Assembly: GCA_050084985.1 (NCBI GenBank)
Contig: JBITNC010000001.1
Span: 89,652,001-89,716,000, forward strand
Length of the DNA stretch: 64,000 nucleotides
From: Nageia nagi
Lineage: Eukaryota; Pinophyta
Reading direction: 5' to 3'
The position numbers and the translations under genes are program-made. Of the stretch, positions 12,041 to 23,770 are shown in pieces (positions within the stretch are counted from its first letter, which is position 1; every line of letters begins with the position of its first letter). The notes under the pieces were generated by a model. That model did not search any database, was not told the origin of the DNA, and saw nothing but the letters and a program-made list of their open reading frames with translations.

Positions 12041-12960
12041 AACCGGGGAGGTCATTTTTGGGGAATGCCTTGGAAATGGGAGAGGAATGACAAGTATAAT
12101 ACTGGTAAAAAATTCCGGTTTTTTTAGATTTTTGAAATTTCAATGTTTCAAATTCATTATTATTATCAATTCAATCATGTATACAAAACTTGAAACTGGA
12201 ATTAGAAATCAAATATGAATCAGTATATCAAAATGATCCATAATCAACAATTCAATGATCATAAGACATAATTTTATTAAGTCTGAATCAGACTAGTACA
12301 TAATGATAGATGTGAAATCTCAAATCAAAAATACTCAAATACAGTAATACTGAATATGGCAAATAGCAAAATAATAACTATAGTTCTATGGGCTCATGTG
12401 CTTATATATCTTGATTATAATCAACATCATCAACCTATTCCTCTACTAAGCTATGAGATGCCCTCGTCATCCAACTGAAGACCCTTGGGCAGTGTTGCTT
12501 CTCCTTACCTTTTTGTTTCTCCTCCTCACGACTGGTTTTTACTTCTCACTTCTGCATTCAAACAATTTGATTATGTTTTTGACTTTGCAATGCTTTAATA
12601 GCTTGCAAACAAGGTTGGTGTAGGGGGGGGGCACGTTGGTGGGACCTACCCCCATGCCTTTTATGGGCGAAGTTTTTTTAAAGTTTAAATGATTTTGCCC
12701 CCTTGCTATCATCCATTTTTTGCAAGGTAAACCTGGCCGTTCCCGGGAGCGGTCGAGGAACAACCAGCCACTCTTGGGAATGGCTAGGACATTCCCAACA
12801 AAGTGGCCATCCAGGAACGGCTCCCCACGTCCAGGGAATGTTCCCAGGAACGTCCCCCTCATTCCCCAAAAAGGGAACAACAAGGAGACATTCCCAAGAG
12901 CATTCTCAAAACAAGGGAACACGTTCCTGTGGATCTTTGCATATTTTTAATGTATTATGT
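12040..12960. repeat. Dispersed repeat, copy 2
   Basis: It has the same order of blocks as 960-2290 (see that entry). The stretch 12715-12930 is rich in TTCCC/GGGAA words (GGGAATGTTCCCAGGAACG and similar) and unusually GC-rich for the window. Confidence 0.4.
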
Positions 12961-13458
12961 TTTTAAGTTGTAGATTCTTAGATGCTATATTATGCCTTAT
13001 TTTATACTGTTAATACATATAGCTTGACATTCTTTGTGAAATTGACAAGATCACATAAGTGCATATAATTTGTTGAAGAACAAGATTTTTTTATTTGAAA
13101 TGGAATTGGTTGAAATCCATATGATTTGGTTTTATAAACTGTTATTTATTTAGAAATTTATTGAATATTGTAGAGATTAGTAGTATTTACAATAAAGGAA
13201 ATGAAATTACACTATCCAGAATGAGATTGCAGAATCTTCAAATCTTGTAACTTTGGCCAGCATCTTTATTGAGGAATTGTTTGGTTGCTTTTGGGATTCG
13301 CAGCTAGTAGAACTTATCCGAGCTAATCTTTTCTTTAACTTAATCTTTTCCTAACTTAATTTATCTATTTCATTCTTAAAAGTTTAATGAAATTGAATTG
13401 ATGATAATGCTATTCAAAGACAAGAATGTCCGAGTCTAAGCATTTCAAATGTTTGCAG
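12961..13458. other. Intron or upstream region, no feature recognised
   Basis: AT-rich sequence ending in the polypyrimidine/acceptor of the first visible nucleotidyltransferase exon. Confidence 0.5.
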
Positions 13459-13626
13459 GTGCTTCAGTCAAGCCATTTGGATCCTTTGTCTCCAATCTCT
13501 ACACTCGTTGGGGTGATTTAGATATTTCTATTGAGATGCTAGTCACTGGACAACAGTCCTCAGAAATTGGGAAAAAAAAGAAGAACAAAATATTGAGGAG
13601 TATAAGACAAGCTCTCCTAAGAAGAG
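13459..13626 (+). CDS. HESO1: HESO1-like exon with GS and DxD catalytic motif
   Basis: The acceptor TTTGCAG ends at 13458 and the donor GTAAGA starts at 13627. The exon enters with two bases of a Gly codon and leaves with one base of the next Gly codon. It encodes the nucleotidyltransferase signature GSFVSNLYTRWGDLDIS followed by a Lys-rich stretch (KKKKNK) and the helix that precedes the substrate-binding part. A methionine just before it lies in the intron and is not taken as the start, because HESO1 proteins have some 40-50 residues ahead of this motif. Confidence 0.88.
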
Positions 13627-16600
13627 GTAAGACGCAAGAGACTATGTTATTTTATTGATGATTATCTACTCAAGCTGTAAATTGTTCCAAGCAAGGTGAA
13701 AATAAGTGTTTGTATGTTAGTTTGATCTCATTGCAGAGTAGTCAAAGCACATGTTATTCATGCAAAAATATTGTTATTAAGAAAGAAAAATGGTTGAGGT
13801 AAATTGATATTACAAGTAAGGGTCAGTTATTTTCAATATCTTAATGGTCTTTCAAGAAACAATTCTAGATTGTTATATAATAATATATGTTAGTGGGCTT
13901 TTGACATGGCTAAAACATGAACCTAGGTGTTTTTCCTTTGTCCTAATATAAACCTATTCTCTTTGAATTGGTTGATTTACTATTGCTTTTGAGAATCCTT
14001 GTGTTGTAAATCCCTTCCTCATTTGATCTGAAATTCAGTCAGACGCTGATCAATAGAATCCAAGTCCAAGGCTTGTGATTGAATTTCTCAATTTATTTGT
14101 CAAACTGAAAGGTTGTAGTGTATGGATACTAAGTCATTCAATTGCTTTGGGGTGAGTTTGTTGTAGTTGTTGGTGTGGATGTGCTCTAATTATGCTCACA
14201 TCCTAAGGCAATACATGGATGGCTCTAAATTCGTATTGCAATTATTGCAATGATTTTTGCATGGTTGTTGCTATCCTCTCACCATACGTCTAAAAAGAAA
14301 AGTAAATGCAAGAAGAGAATACAAAATGGACAAGCATGAACTCATGAAGTTGATAACAATTACAAGTATTTACTTGGTTCTTAAGTTGCCTTTTTTGGAT
14401 GCAAGTAGGACTAAAAAATAAATAAATATTTGAATCTTTTGTTGAATCCGCATTCGTTTCATTGTTTCATCTCTTAATTCATCAATGGGCAACACGCATG
14501 TAATGCACCTATGTAGTCTAGTTAGGACATCCTTATTAGCTATCAATTGTTCATTATAGAAGTATTTAGGGTTCAAGTAGATTTTGTTGCATGCAAAGGC
14601 CTGTGCAGCTGATTTGACCACCTTTTGTTGATGATGTCCCCGATGGAATGATGCTTGCTTTCGTCAGGGAAATAGGAGGCATGTATAGTCTCCTTAGTCA
14701 TAACAACTGCCTCATAAATGTACCCCATAGGTGCTTCATCAGGAATGCCTTTGTCAACAACAGAGTGCTCTAACCAAGGGCTAGGAAAACTCCAAGACTG
14801 ATGAACTGAATTGAAGATCTCAACTACAACGTGAGACTATAAATTTTGAAAATGAAACTTGAAAATTTTACTTGAATGATCTTTTCCTTACCTGAAAGTA
14901 ACACAAAAAACTCTCTGGACCATATTGGTGCCATTGGGACTATGGACACATTCAGAGCTTTTCCCTCCATGACAAGCTTTTTTTCAGTGGTGCTCCTGAC
15001 TTGTACAAACTCTGCAGTTTGTAGCAAAATGAGTCATGCTAGGTCAAATAAACTCCTCTCCTTTGATAAATTGTCTTCTAAAATTGAAGATCCATGTGTG
15101 GTGTAGATTTATTTATGTTATATTCCTGGTCTTTTCCAAGTGTTTCATCTAGACAAGTTTCTTAATGCCCTCAAGCAGGAGATGGAGATAATTGGTGGCA
15201 GATGGAGTTCAGAAATTCGAAAATGCCTCTCAATTATTTTCTCATTGACGCATACATACAAGGCTACATTATCGGTGATGATATACACAACATTTTCTGT
15301 TTGGTAAGGCTTTGCCATGGCTTTTGTATTTCTCCTTTTTATCTCTGTATACAACATGGCTTCTAGTTTGGCATTAACTTCCCTCATTACCTTGTTCTCT
15401 ACTCTCACAAGGTCTAATATTGTGTTAGACAATTCACACATGGTTTTTTTTATTTGATTAATGTCCTCGACTATGAAATTGTTGCAGTAGTTGCAAATGA
15501 ATTATCCATGTTTTTCACGTGGTTTGCAATGGTTCCAATAGGGTTCCCTTCTTGTCCTAGAAATAAAGAAGGTATATTAATGTCCTCGGATGACCAAAAG
15601 TGATCAATAGGACTAACGTGTACTATCATTATCATGAAACCAACAAAGCCCCCATTGGGCTGCTCCTAAAGAAATTATGAAAAAGGTGACATAAGCAAAT
15701 ACAACCAAACAAGAAGATCCAAATCATAAAGAGAGGGAGATACAAAATTTGAGATGGTTAGAGGGAGGCCCTTCTGGACCTTTCTGTGGGAGAGCATGTA
15801 GGTTCTCTCTGCCGAGAGATCATGCTAATCCTTGGGGGGTTGTGTCTCTGATACTGCTGTTGGAGGGGAAGAAGGATGAGATATGTCGAGTCCTTAGCAA
15901 AACTTTGGTGACCTAAAGGAGTCTCCTGGTACGACCCAAGGGTTGGAGGTTCACCTTGTCGTATCCTACAGGTTCTTTCAGAAGAAGAGGCTCGAAAAAA
16001 AAGATGTGATGTGATAATCCCTTGTCGATTGTTGGTACGAGTTAGAAGATGTCTTTGTAGGAAGGTCGACTCTCGAAAGTATAGGGCCATGAAACGCTGA
16101 TTTGGGTATTGTAGGAATGAAGATAATGAACTGTGTGAGTCCAGGAAGAGGCAATGGAACCAACCCGGTATCTCGTAATATACTAAACACCGAAATACAA
16201 AGTGGTTTTCAAACTCTGTCTCAAAAGAGCAAAGGCGAAAAACACGTAAATCTTGGGCTATGTGGTTGTCTGTCTTGATCCTCAACTGATGGGAGAAAAC
16301 CCGAACTGCCCAAGGGACATCCTCAATCCAAGAGGTAGATGCAAGATGATGTAGCCAAGGGGAGGATCAATCCTTTGTCGACCTGAAAATAATGCTGTGT
16401 ATAGTGTGCTAGCTTGGGTGTAAATGGCTGTGGGGGAGAAAATCAAGTGGTTTGGATGAAGGCCTTATAGATTTTCTCTCGAGTCGCGAACAAAATGTTT
16501 ATTGAGGTCCTAGTTGATCCCTCCAGGAGTGAAGGTAGTCTATCCGGGAAAAAGTCAAGTCTCTGAAGCATATTGGTAACCTTGGCAAAACCAAAGAAAA

Positions 16601-19600
16601 ATTGGAACTCCATACATCTAAACACTCCAAAAGATTGCTTTTTACACAACAACAACTGTTATTACCTTGCAAATGAGGTGGAAAACTTCAAAACTTTACT
16701 AGATCAGGATTTTGGCCTCCTAACAGTGAGTTTTCTAGGTTTTTATCACCCTTTTCTTTTCTTTGACTCTGAGAACTGCAAATGAGGGCAGCAGATTCAA
16801 ATCTGGGGTGTTATGCAACTTTCTGCACTTTTTCTGAAGTCTGTGAGTCTTATTCATGAACCCACGTGCCTAAGTGACAATTTCTTGACTTGTGATTACT
16901 TGCAAGAGAAATATTTGATGAGTTTTCTAGTCTTCAAAAAACTCAAGTAGTCGAGCTGTGTGTGATGAGACTCAGTTTGGGAATAATGAGTTGCTGCAAT
17001 GACAAGTCTTCATGAATGATTGATACAAGTGTTTGGGACTCAAAAGTGGAGCTTAATTACAATAATTCTACTCATGGGCAAAGATACTTTCATGGGCCGC
17101 TAAAAGGACACTCATTTTCAACAACATAAAGTATCTTCATTTAGTTCTACTAAATGCTGAAGAATCCTTACAAGAACCAGATACTACAGATGTAGGGTAA
17201 AGTGATAATGCCAATGCAGATGATGATTGTTCTATCACATTAAAATGTGCTATTTTGATTGTGATATCCAGCCTCTTTTACCTTTTTGCAATCTTGCCCC
17301 CCTGTCTCTGTCTCTCTCCTCCCTTGTTCCATTACATGAATGAGTTTCTTCCTACAATTTCAAGCAGTTACATTTACATAGTTGTATGCAGGAAGAATTC
17401 CTGTTGACATTCTTGCCTGCATGCACACAGATAGCTTCAAGAACACATACTAAACAGGAGGCTTGATGTATGGCTGAATATCATAAACATTTCAAGTTTC
17501 CTCGACCAACACAGAATTGGTTAGACGCAAGATTGGTTTAACAGCCTTTTCTCATAGATGCAAGACATTAGACAGGCCATAATTCCTGTTAACGCTTGGT
17601 TAAAAATTTACTAGCCACAAATGATTACCTTCATAGTTTCTATAGAACATTTCAAGAATGAGGAATACAAGTTTTAGTTATCAGAGCTTGAATTAAGGAA
17701 ACAAGTTTTAGAGATTTTAAACTATATGAGATAGACTGATACTAAAAAGCTGGATATAGTTTTAGTTACATCCGCTTTGAACATTATATGAGGATGCAAA
17801 TGTGAAATACTAGTTACATCCAGTTTGAACATTATATTAAGATGCAAATGTGAAATACGTGTCTAGAGGTTGAACTTGATATCTCTTGGTTTTGTTAGAT
17901 ATCTGTGTTTAAAATATCTCAATTTCAACGACATTGTGAATTTGTATAGGATCATGTATAATTCTTAAGCTTTAGCTGTGTACTTTTAATGATGGATCCT
18001 TGAAGTGAATAGTACATTTTTTGTATGTCAGTATTTTTTATGTATGAATATAACATTTTTGTGCAAGTTTCATCAATCTTGTTTTCTGTCATAATGGTGT
18101 ATCCATATTTCATATCCTTTTATACCACAAGTTAGGTTAGCGTTCTGTTTGTGCCACTAAGGGCATAAAAAGATAGCAACTTAGGTTAGCATTTTTCAAA
18201 TTTTCTTGTAAGGTGTTGTTCCGTAATTCAGAGGGAATTTAACCTTCCATATATTAGAATCTCCTTTCTCCTCAAGTATTCTTTTGCAGTTATCATATTG
18301 AAAGTCATTAGTTTCTGTCTTCATTGCTCTGTGTCATCAATCTCTAGTTTATCTCAACACTCTTGCTTGTAAGATGCAGGTGTAACTCGATCAGTGCAAA
18401 TTATTCCATCAGCAAGGGTTCCTTTGCTAATTTTTGAGGACTCTCTCTCTCAGATCTCTTGTGATGTCTCCATCAATAATGGTTCTGGCCTCCTGAAGTC
18501 TAAATTGCTTTTCTGGATATCTAAAATAGATACTAGATGCAGAGATTTAATTTTCCTGGTAGGTTTTAAACTTCTCAATGTTTTGTGCTAGTGTTTGGAA
18601 AAAACTTGGTTGTATCCACTAATGGTCATGTGTTGCTACTGCAGATAAAATACTGGGCAAAGGTGAACAACATAAATGATCCAAAAACAGGGACTTTAAA
18701 TTCATTTTCCGTCAGTTTACTTGTTATATTCCATTTGCAAGTGAGTTTATCTTCTGAATATGTTTTCCATTTCCATTGAGTGTTTTTAGCCTCTTCAGCA
18801 TTCCCTCACTCCCTTGTGAAACATGCTGTAATTTTCATATGTTTTCTTCAGATATATTTGAATAAGAGTGTTATCTAGTTCTCAATTTATCTTACAGACA
18901 CGGTGTCCTCCAATTCTTCCTTCAATCAAGCAGATATATGATGGAGACGTTGCAAGTGACTTAGCTGGTATAGAATCATAGATACTATTTTCTGTAGGTT
19001 TTGTTTTACTTGAGTTGATTTATGCTTCATATGGCTTTTGTTCTTCCCCAAGTGTAAACTTATCAAACAGATTTGTCTCTATGATTGAAGGTCTCTGATT
19101 TGTGTAATATCAATTTAACTTTGGGCCTGATTACCTTTTGTAGGACAGAAACACACTAATGAAACACAGATTGAGGCCATATATAAATATAATGTGGAAA
19201 GATTCCAACATCATGGATTTGGAAGAAAGAATACAAGTGGCATTTCTGATCTCTTTGTTTCATTCTTTTCACAGGTAATTTATTATTAACTAAATGTGTT
19301 AAAGTTTTTCAAAAAAAATCATCATGAATTTTAACTGAATAGCTAGGTTTGCAGAATATGCTTTGTCACAAATATTATAACATATTTAGTTGAATGATTC
19401 AGCAAACCATTTTAATCTGAAACGCTCTTGTATTCTTCATGTTTTAGCACACCAGATTGAAGCCCATGATATCTCCAGACAATAGTGTAACATCCTTAGA
19501 GATCTCCATTAGATAATAGAGTTGAAAAAGAGGTGCACATGTAGATGTTCACATTTGTTTGTGTCTGGATAAAAAACAGGTTTGTTTTAATATATCCTTA

Positions 19601-21773
19601 AAAATTCCCATCAATCCACGTTATCCTAACTGATTTATTGACCTTTGTCATTCCTAATTAGTCAAATCATTGAATTTCTAGTTATCGCTGACATTTCTTT
19701 TGAGGAACTGTTGGCATGGCATTAGGAATAGATATGGCTAGTTTCAACTTTTCTTGGAAGCTATTTTGTGTACTCGATACTTCTAAATGCGTACCCATTG
19801 TTGCCAACTTTAAAATGTTCTGTATTAAATATGCTTTACTATCTCCTCCTTTGTAATTAAATAGTGTTGTCCATCATTTTTGTTATTCATATTAACCTTA
19901 GGATCATACAAGCTTAAGCAAGAGTCTGCTTATCAGATTAGTTAATTTCACATTTTATTTCTGCATTAAGTTCTTAAAATATCTTGCTTATTTCGGTTTC
20001 TAAATGAATTTAGTTGCTCAATCAAATAATGGGAGTCACACACAGGCTTTTCCTATCTTCATCCGATCTGTAGCGCTTTTTTTGCATGATTTGTGAATGA
20101 AAAGCTTGTGTAGCTTCACATATACCATCAGGGAGGGATAGTTAACCCCTTACCCGGGAGGGCCATGGGGAACAAACTGATTAGTCAGCACCGGTCTGGT
20201 TGGACCTATCCAATCCATCATTGAAGTGGGGGAAATGGTTAATGAGATTATGAGTAAGATGTTTATTCTGTAGGTGAGCCCACTTTTATTCAAATAATAT
20301 TGGTATCTGCTGTGTCATTTTCCTTCTTGAGGTCACCGAAGAATATCTGTCTTGACCTTTGGAATATATTTGTTGTTTGAGAGATCTAGAGATGAATAAG
20401 GTACCCGCCTTTGCAAGTCTCTAATACGTTGAAATATATTTTGTTGACTTCTACGAATTCATTGGTCTTCCGAAATGCGAAGACTTTAGATGGGGGTTGT
20501 TCCAGAATAGAATCTCTGAGTATAAGACTTTTCGCATACCTCTTGTTCCAACCGGCACAACCAGATCTTAATAAATACAATTGTATTCATAGAAACACTT
20601 GGGTTTACCGTTTTAAAAAAAAATCTTACCCATTTAATTAGGCCTGTCATGCTCCTCTGAGCTTACGTGCACCATGGTTTGGGAACTAGACTATACGAAA
20701 GTGACTGACTCAACATTGGGCATGAAGTTTCAACACCTTATTATAAGGAAAATTGTTGTATCTCCTACCAAAAACTAATGTCTCGTGGCTCACCGTATCA
20801 CCTCACTTACTGACTCATTAACCCACTTTAAATAGAAATGTGATCTATATAGTCATTTTACAATTTGTTCCAAAGTCACACGCGTGAATACTTCTGTTCT
20901 AGAATTAAGAGAATAATTCAAATTCCTTTCATGCAACATGCACTGTTTTTTCTAATGCTTTTCTATGTTTATATGCCTTCCCATCAAGCAGTATGCTGAT
21001 GTTGCAGCTAACTGGCCGAAAGGGTTGACAGTATGCACATATACTGGCAAGTGGGAACATTCATCCAGTACTGACTGTAAGATGAAGAAGCAATATGCGA
21101 TGATAGTAAGAATTTTGAGTTTTTTTTTAAATTTCTTGATATGTATATTCCTTTTCAAACCGAACAATCATTTTCTCTATTGCTGAATATGTAGATTCAA
21201 GATCCTTTCGACCATACAGAAAATTGTGCAAGAAGTGTCACTGAATCCACTCTAGGGATAATTTCTGATGAATTCATGAAGACGGCTCAATCTCTTAAGA
21301 AGGTTCCTGGCATCTCTGAGATGCATTCATTACGCCAAAGATTGTTTGGTTCACCTAATGAGAGGCCAAGGCCATATATTCCTTCTCGAGAAACTATAGG
21401 GGAGACATCAAGGAAACACGAAGATGATTCAAATAGAGGGAGATCTATAAAAGTTCCTGAGGTGCCATATGCTCCAACATTTCAATGTAGACCACAGCCT
21501 TCGGCAAATACTTCTCTACACTCTCTCCCAACAGCCTTCAGCCAGGGTTGTTCTTTGCAACAGAATATACCTTTCCAGCCAAGAGTTGTTTCTGTATCAC
21601 CTGCAGTCTATATGCACCAGGCACAACCTTCATTTCAAAATAATGCTAGCCTCCAACTTCAGCAAGAGCGTACCATGGGAAGGAAGCAACAACCTATCAC
21701 ATCAACTACAGGTTTCAGGACCTCTATGCAAAATGAAAGAGTTTGGAAGCCAAAGAATGATTCAATGTACTGA
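13459..21773 (+). CDS. HESO1: HESO1-like terminal RNA nucleotidyltransferase (uridylyltransferase), 3' seven exons
   Basis: Seven exons: 13459-13626, 18380-18558, 18645-18740, 18898-18967, 19144-19274, 20992-21105 and 21195-21773. Joined they read about 445 codons without a stop, with GT-AG borders and matching phases. The product begins inside the nucleotidyltransferase core: GSFVSNLYTRWGDLDIS supplies the GS motif and the catalytic Asp pair (codons 13515 and 13521), and ISCDVSINN supplies the third Asp (18463). A PAP-associated domain follows, with the DPF...N.AR.V motif in the last exon, then a Gln/Pro/Ser-rich low-complexity tail. Family knowledge: plant HESO1 adds uridines to unmethylated small RNAs and to cleaved RNA fragments, marking them for decay. 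The resemblance extends over the whole visible domain, closer to HESO1 than to URT1 as I recall them. The N-terminal exon(s), start codon and promoter were not found upstream, so the gene is partial here; a long first intron or loss of the 5' end are both possible. Confidence 0.88.
14370..15441 (-). pseudogene. hAT-type transposase remnant (DUF659/C-terminal region)
   Basis: Reading down the minus strand, three fragments fall in family order. 15441-15145 contains NVVYIITDNVALY, the VTDNAANY-like motif of DUF659. 15027-14824 is a weak match to the segment that follows. About 14790-14370 contains MGYIYEAVVMTKE, then IGDIINKRWSNQLHRPLHA and the LNPKYFY motif. These are characteristic of plant BED-finger/hAT-like transposases. 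Stops and frame changes separate the pieces, so it is not functional. No terminal inverted repeats or 8-bp duplication were identified. It sits antisense in the long intron of the nucleotidyltransferase gene. Confidence 0.75.
15610..16560. other. Unidentified insertion-like stretch in intron 1
   Basis: This stretch is GC-richer than the intron around it and contains a 175-codon minus-strand open frame (16285-15758). The translation has no recognisable motif and reads like a non-coding shadow, rich in Arg, Ser and Leu. It is probably part of a repeat. Confidence 0.3.
17763..17858. repeat. 48-bp tandem duplication in intron
   Basis: Two 48-bp units, 17763-17810 and 17811-17858, both begin TAGTTACATCC and end with TGTGAAATAC. 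They differ at only a few positions. Confidence 0.85.
18380..18558 (+). CDS. HESO1: HESO1-like exon with third catalytic Asp
   Basis: The acceptor GATGCAG ends at 18379 and the donor GTAGGT starts at 18559. The first two bases complete the Gly codon left open by the previous exon. It encodes the strand ending ARVPLLIF, then ISCDVSINN with the third metal-binding Asp, then the conserved GLLKSKLLFWISKID helix. The order and spacing match the family. Confidence 0.88.
18645..18740 (+). CDS. HESO1: HESO1-like exon, PAP/OAS1 substrate-binding region
   Basis: Thirty-two whole codons between the acceptor CTGCAG (ends 18644) and the donor GTGAGT (starts 18741). It encodes WAKVNNINDPKTGTLNSFS then VSLLVIFHLQ. 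This is the helix and uridine-recognition loop typical of terminal uridylyltransferases and is very close to the equivalent stretch of plant HESO1. Confidence 0.88.
18898..18967 (+). CDS. HESO1: HESO1-like exon
   Basis: The acceptor TTACAG ends at 18897 and the donor GTATAG starts at 18968. It has 23 codons plus one base, encoding the PPILPSIKQIY segment that joins the central domain to the PAP-associated part. Confidence 0.83.
19144..19274 (+). CDS. HESO1: HESO1-like exon
   Basis: The acceptor TTGTAG ends at 19143 and the donor GTAATT starts at 19275. Two bases complete a Gly codon, then 43 codons end in SGISDLFVSFFSQ, the PAP-associated helix that in HESO1 reads similarly and runs directly into the next exon. 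Confidence 0.85.
19275..20991 (+). other. Intron of the HESO1-like gene (1717 bp)
   Basis: A phase-0 intron. The part from about 20100 to 20700 is richer in GC than its surroundings and looks like an inserted repeat, but no domain was recognised in it. Confidence 0.7.
20992..21105 (+). CDS. HESO1: HESO1-like exon, PAP-associated domain
   Basis: Thirty-eight whole codons from the acceptor AAGCAG (ends 20991) to the donor GTAAGA (starts 21106). It encodes the C-x-Y-TGKWE stretch and ends just before the DPF motif. Sequence and position match the family. Confidence 0.85.
21195..21773 (+). CDS. HESO1: HESO1-like terminal exon with low-complexity C-terminal tail
   Basis: The acceptor ATGTAG ends at 21194 and the stop TGA is at 21771-21773. 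The exon opens with IQDPFDHTENCARSV, the conserved end of the PAP-associated domain. It then gives about 165 residues rich in Gln, Pro and Ser without a recognisable fold. HESO1 proteins have a similar but longer Gln-rich tail, thought to mediate contacts with Argonaute. Confidence 0.87.
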   Translation: MQDPFDHTENCARSVTESTLGIISDEFMKTAQSLKKVPGISEMHSLRQRLFGSPNERPRPYIPSRETIGETSRKHEDDSNRGRSIKVPEVPYAPTFQCRPQPSANTSLHSLPTAFSQGCSLQQNIPFQPRVVSVSPAVYMHQAQPSFQNNASLQLQQERTMGRKQQPITSTTGFRTSMQNERVWKPKNDSMY

Positions 21774-22800
21774 TTCATTCTAAATGCACATCTTCCTGAG
21801 AATACAGTACATTTTGGATGTTGATGGTATACGTGCATGGAAATTAGGTTCATGCACATTAGTGCTTCATATGGAGAAATACTGTAACATGGTTGATGTT
21901 TCTCTGAACGATGTTTAAAATTTGTTGTGAGAAATTTTCGAGGATTTTTCTCTTCTGATATAGCCCTGTTTCTATGATCTCTCCTATGAAATGCATTTGC
22001 TTCTTGTACTCAATTCATGATACTTCAAGTTTCATGATACTTTCTCCTTCTTGTTACTGTGTTTGATAAGCATACCAAGTACAATCTTATAATTGCCTCA
22101 TATATCTGATACAATGTGTATTGACTACGTGAACCTGCCATTTTACCGGCCTTCAGCTCTTTTTCACAGGTCTTAAGCTATATTTTACAGGATCAAAGAA
22201 GCATGTCTAAAGCTACTCAGCTGTTACTGAGCAGTTTCTAGATCTCCTAAATGTGGTTTTCCTCGCTAGCAATACTATTATAAACGAGGAAGCAACAATT
22301 TTCAGCAGAAATGTTTCCATAAAATCCTAAATACTGCGATAAGAGTACTCCTCTGTGACTCTCTGGTTACATGTTTATTTCATTGATGATGTTTGTTTTG
22401 ACCTAGTTGTACAATTTTCTAATAGCATATTATCTTTGTAGCCTGTTCAAAAAAATGGAATAGCAGAGACATTTTTTGTGGAAAGATATGTAAATATAAC
22501 GATCTTCTGAAAATCGGAAGAAAGCTAGAGTGATCCAAATTACAATATTTTAATAGGTCTTAAGATGCTTGTCACTTTTTATTGTTTGTACTGTGTTTCA
22601 ATATGCATAAAACCGCTTGTATATCACTGACTCCACTCTTTATTTAATAAATAACCAAATCTATGATTAACAAATATATGATATAATTTATAGAACTTTT
22701 AAATTTAATTATTCTTACTTTTAAAAATCGTGTTTATTGTGGGGAGAAATTTCTATGGCATTGAGAGGTCAAATAAGTTGCTTTATCTTGCTTGATATCT
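21774..22800 (+). other. 3' flank of the nucleotidyltransferase gene
   Basis: AT-rich sequence containing the presumed 3' UTR. AATAAATAACC near 22647 is one possible polyadenylation signal but cannot be chosen with certainty. No further gene was seen. Confidence 0.4.
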
Positions 22801-22804
22801 AGAG

Positions 22805-23100
22805 GATGTAAGGTGTAGACATTACAATCTATAGTTGTCAAGTTTGGGGTGGAAGCATCTTCTGAGAAACATGGAACAATATTATAACTTATTCTTCTAT
22901 GGAGGTTGATCTACTTCCTATTGAAAGCAAAGTTCTAAGATTATATATATTATAAACTCAAAGCTTTGATCATCATAGGTTCCTTGTAATTGCTCAACAA
23001 TCTTGCTTAATTCCTTCACCTTGTCTTAAAAGAGGATTGCTTAAAGATTCTAAGGAGTGGTTTGAATTTTGGGGCATACATAATGATATAATCTCTTCCG
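22805..23100 (+). pseudogene. LINE C-terminal fragment
   Basis: The plus strand encodes QVWGGSI..ETWNNI followed by a segment with PCLKRGLLKDSKEWFEFWG. It is similar to the region after the reverse transcriptase in plant LINEs (YG.E.WG..I....W..IE). Stops break the frame. Confidence 0.4.
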
Positions 23101-23770
23101 ATAATGACAAATTAAAATTAAAAAATTGCAAATAATTTTTTAGATAATGGCAAATTAAAATTACAAATTGCCAATAAAGTAATAGAAATTTATTGGATAG
23201 ATAGTAATATAAATTTTTTTTAGAAAACTATTTTATATATCATTAACCCAAAACGTGAACATCCATTTTATCCATATAAAATTATCGATCTTAAAAGAAT
23301 CTTATGATCACAAAATTAAGAACCAATTTGTATGAACTCCATAGTGAAATAGGTAGATAGATGATACTTAAAAAGACCATGGGATAAAAGAATTTGTATG
23401 TTTAGTAGCTTAAATGCCATAGATGACAAGATTCATTCTCCTTATTGTAGACATTAGACAAACCTATAATAATATTTGTAATTACAACTTGATCCATGAA
23501 TTCTTAAACAAAGATAACCAAAACAAGCTTCACGATTTTGTTATAGATCTTAATTTTGTCAAAAACAATAATTAATGTTGAGAGACATTCTTTAGCTGCA
23601 GCATGGGGGTGGAGTGGAGAGCTAAAATGTCACATGTGAGTTTGTCCGTTAAATGTTGGCTTCAATATTAAAAAAAATGAATCGATTTTATCATTTAAAA
23701 AACAAAGTCGGCTTCAAAAATATAGTTATAACATTAGAATAGCATATAAAATAAATAATATATAACATGA

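Larger units (their letters stand above)
13627..18379 (+). other. Long intron of the HESO1-like gene (4753 bp)
   Basis: The intron lies between two phase-1 exons. It contains a minus-strand hAT transposase remnant (14370-15441), a moderately GC-richer stretch at 15610-16560 that I could not identify, and a 48-bp tandem duplication at 17763-17858. The remaining sequence is AT-rich and unremarkable. Confidence 0.8.

Noticed and set aside
11737-12090. Open frame with a membrane-like segment as 5' exon of the nucleotidyltransferase gene
   Set aside because: No similarity to HESO1 N-terminus and no donor site in a compatible phase was seen.
12539-12966. Overlapping open frames on both strands
   Set aside because: They lie in the GGGAA/TTCCC-rich dispersed repeat and show no conserved motif.
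13449-13458. ATG at 13449 as start of the nucleotidyltransferase
   Set aside because: It lies in the intron before a good acceptor site; family proteins have a longer N-terminus before the GS motif.
15758-16285. 175-codon minus-strand open frame in intron 1
   Set aside because: No motif, odd composition, no start context; most likely a chance frame in a GC-richer repeat.
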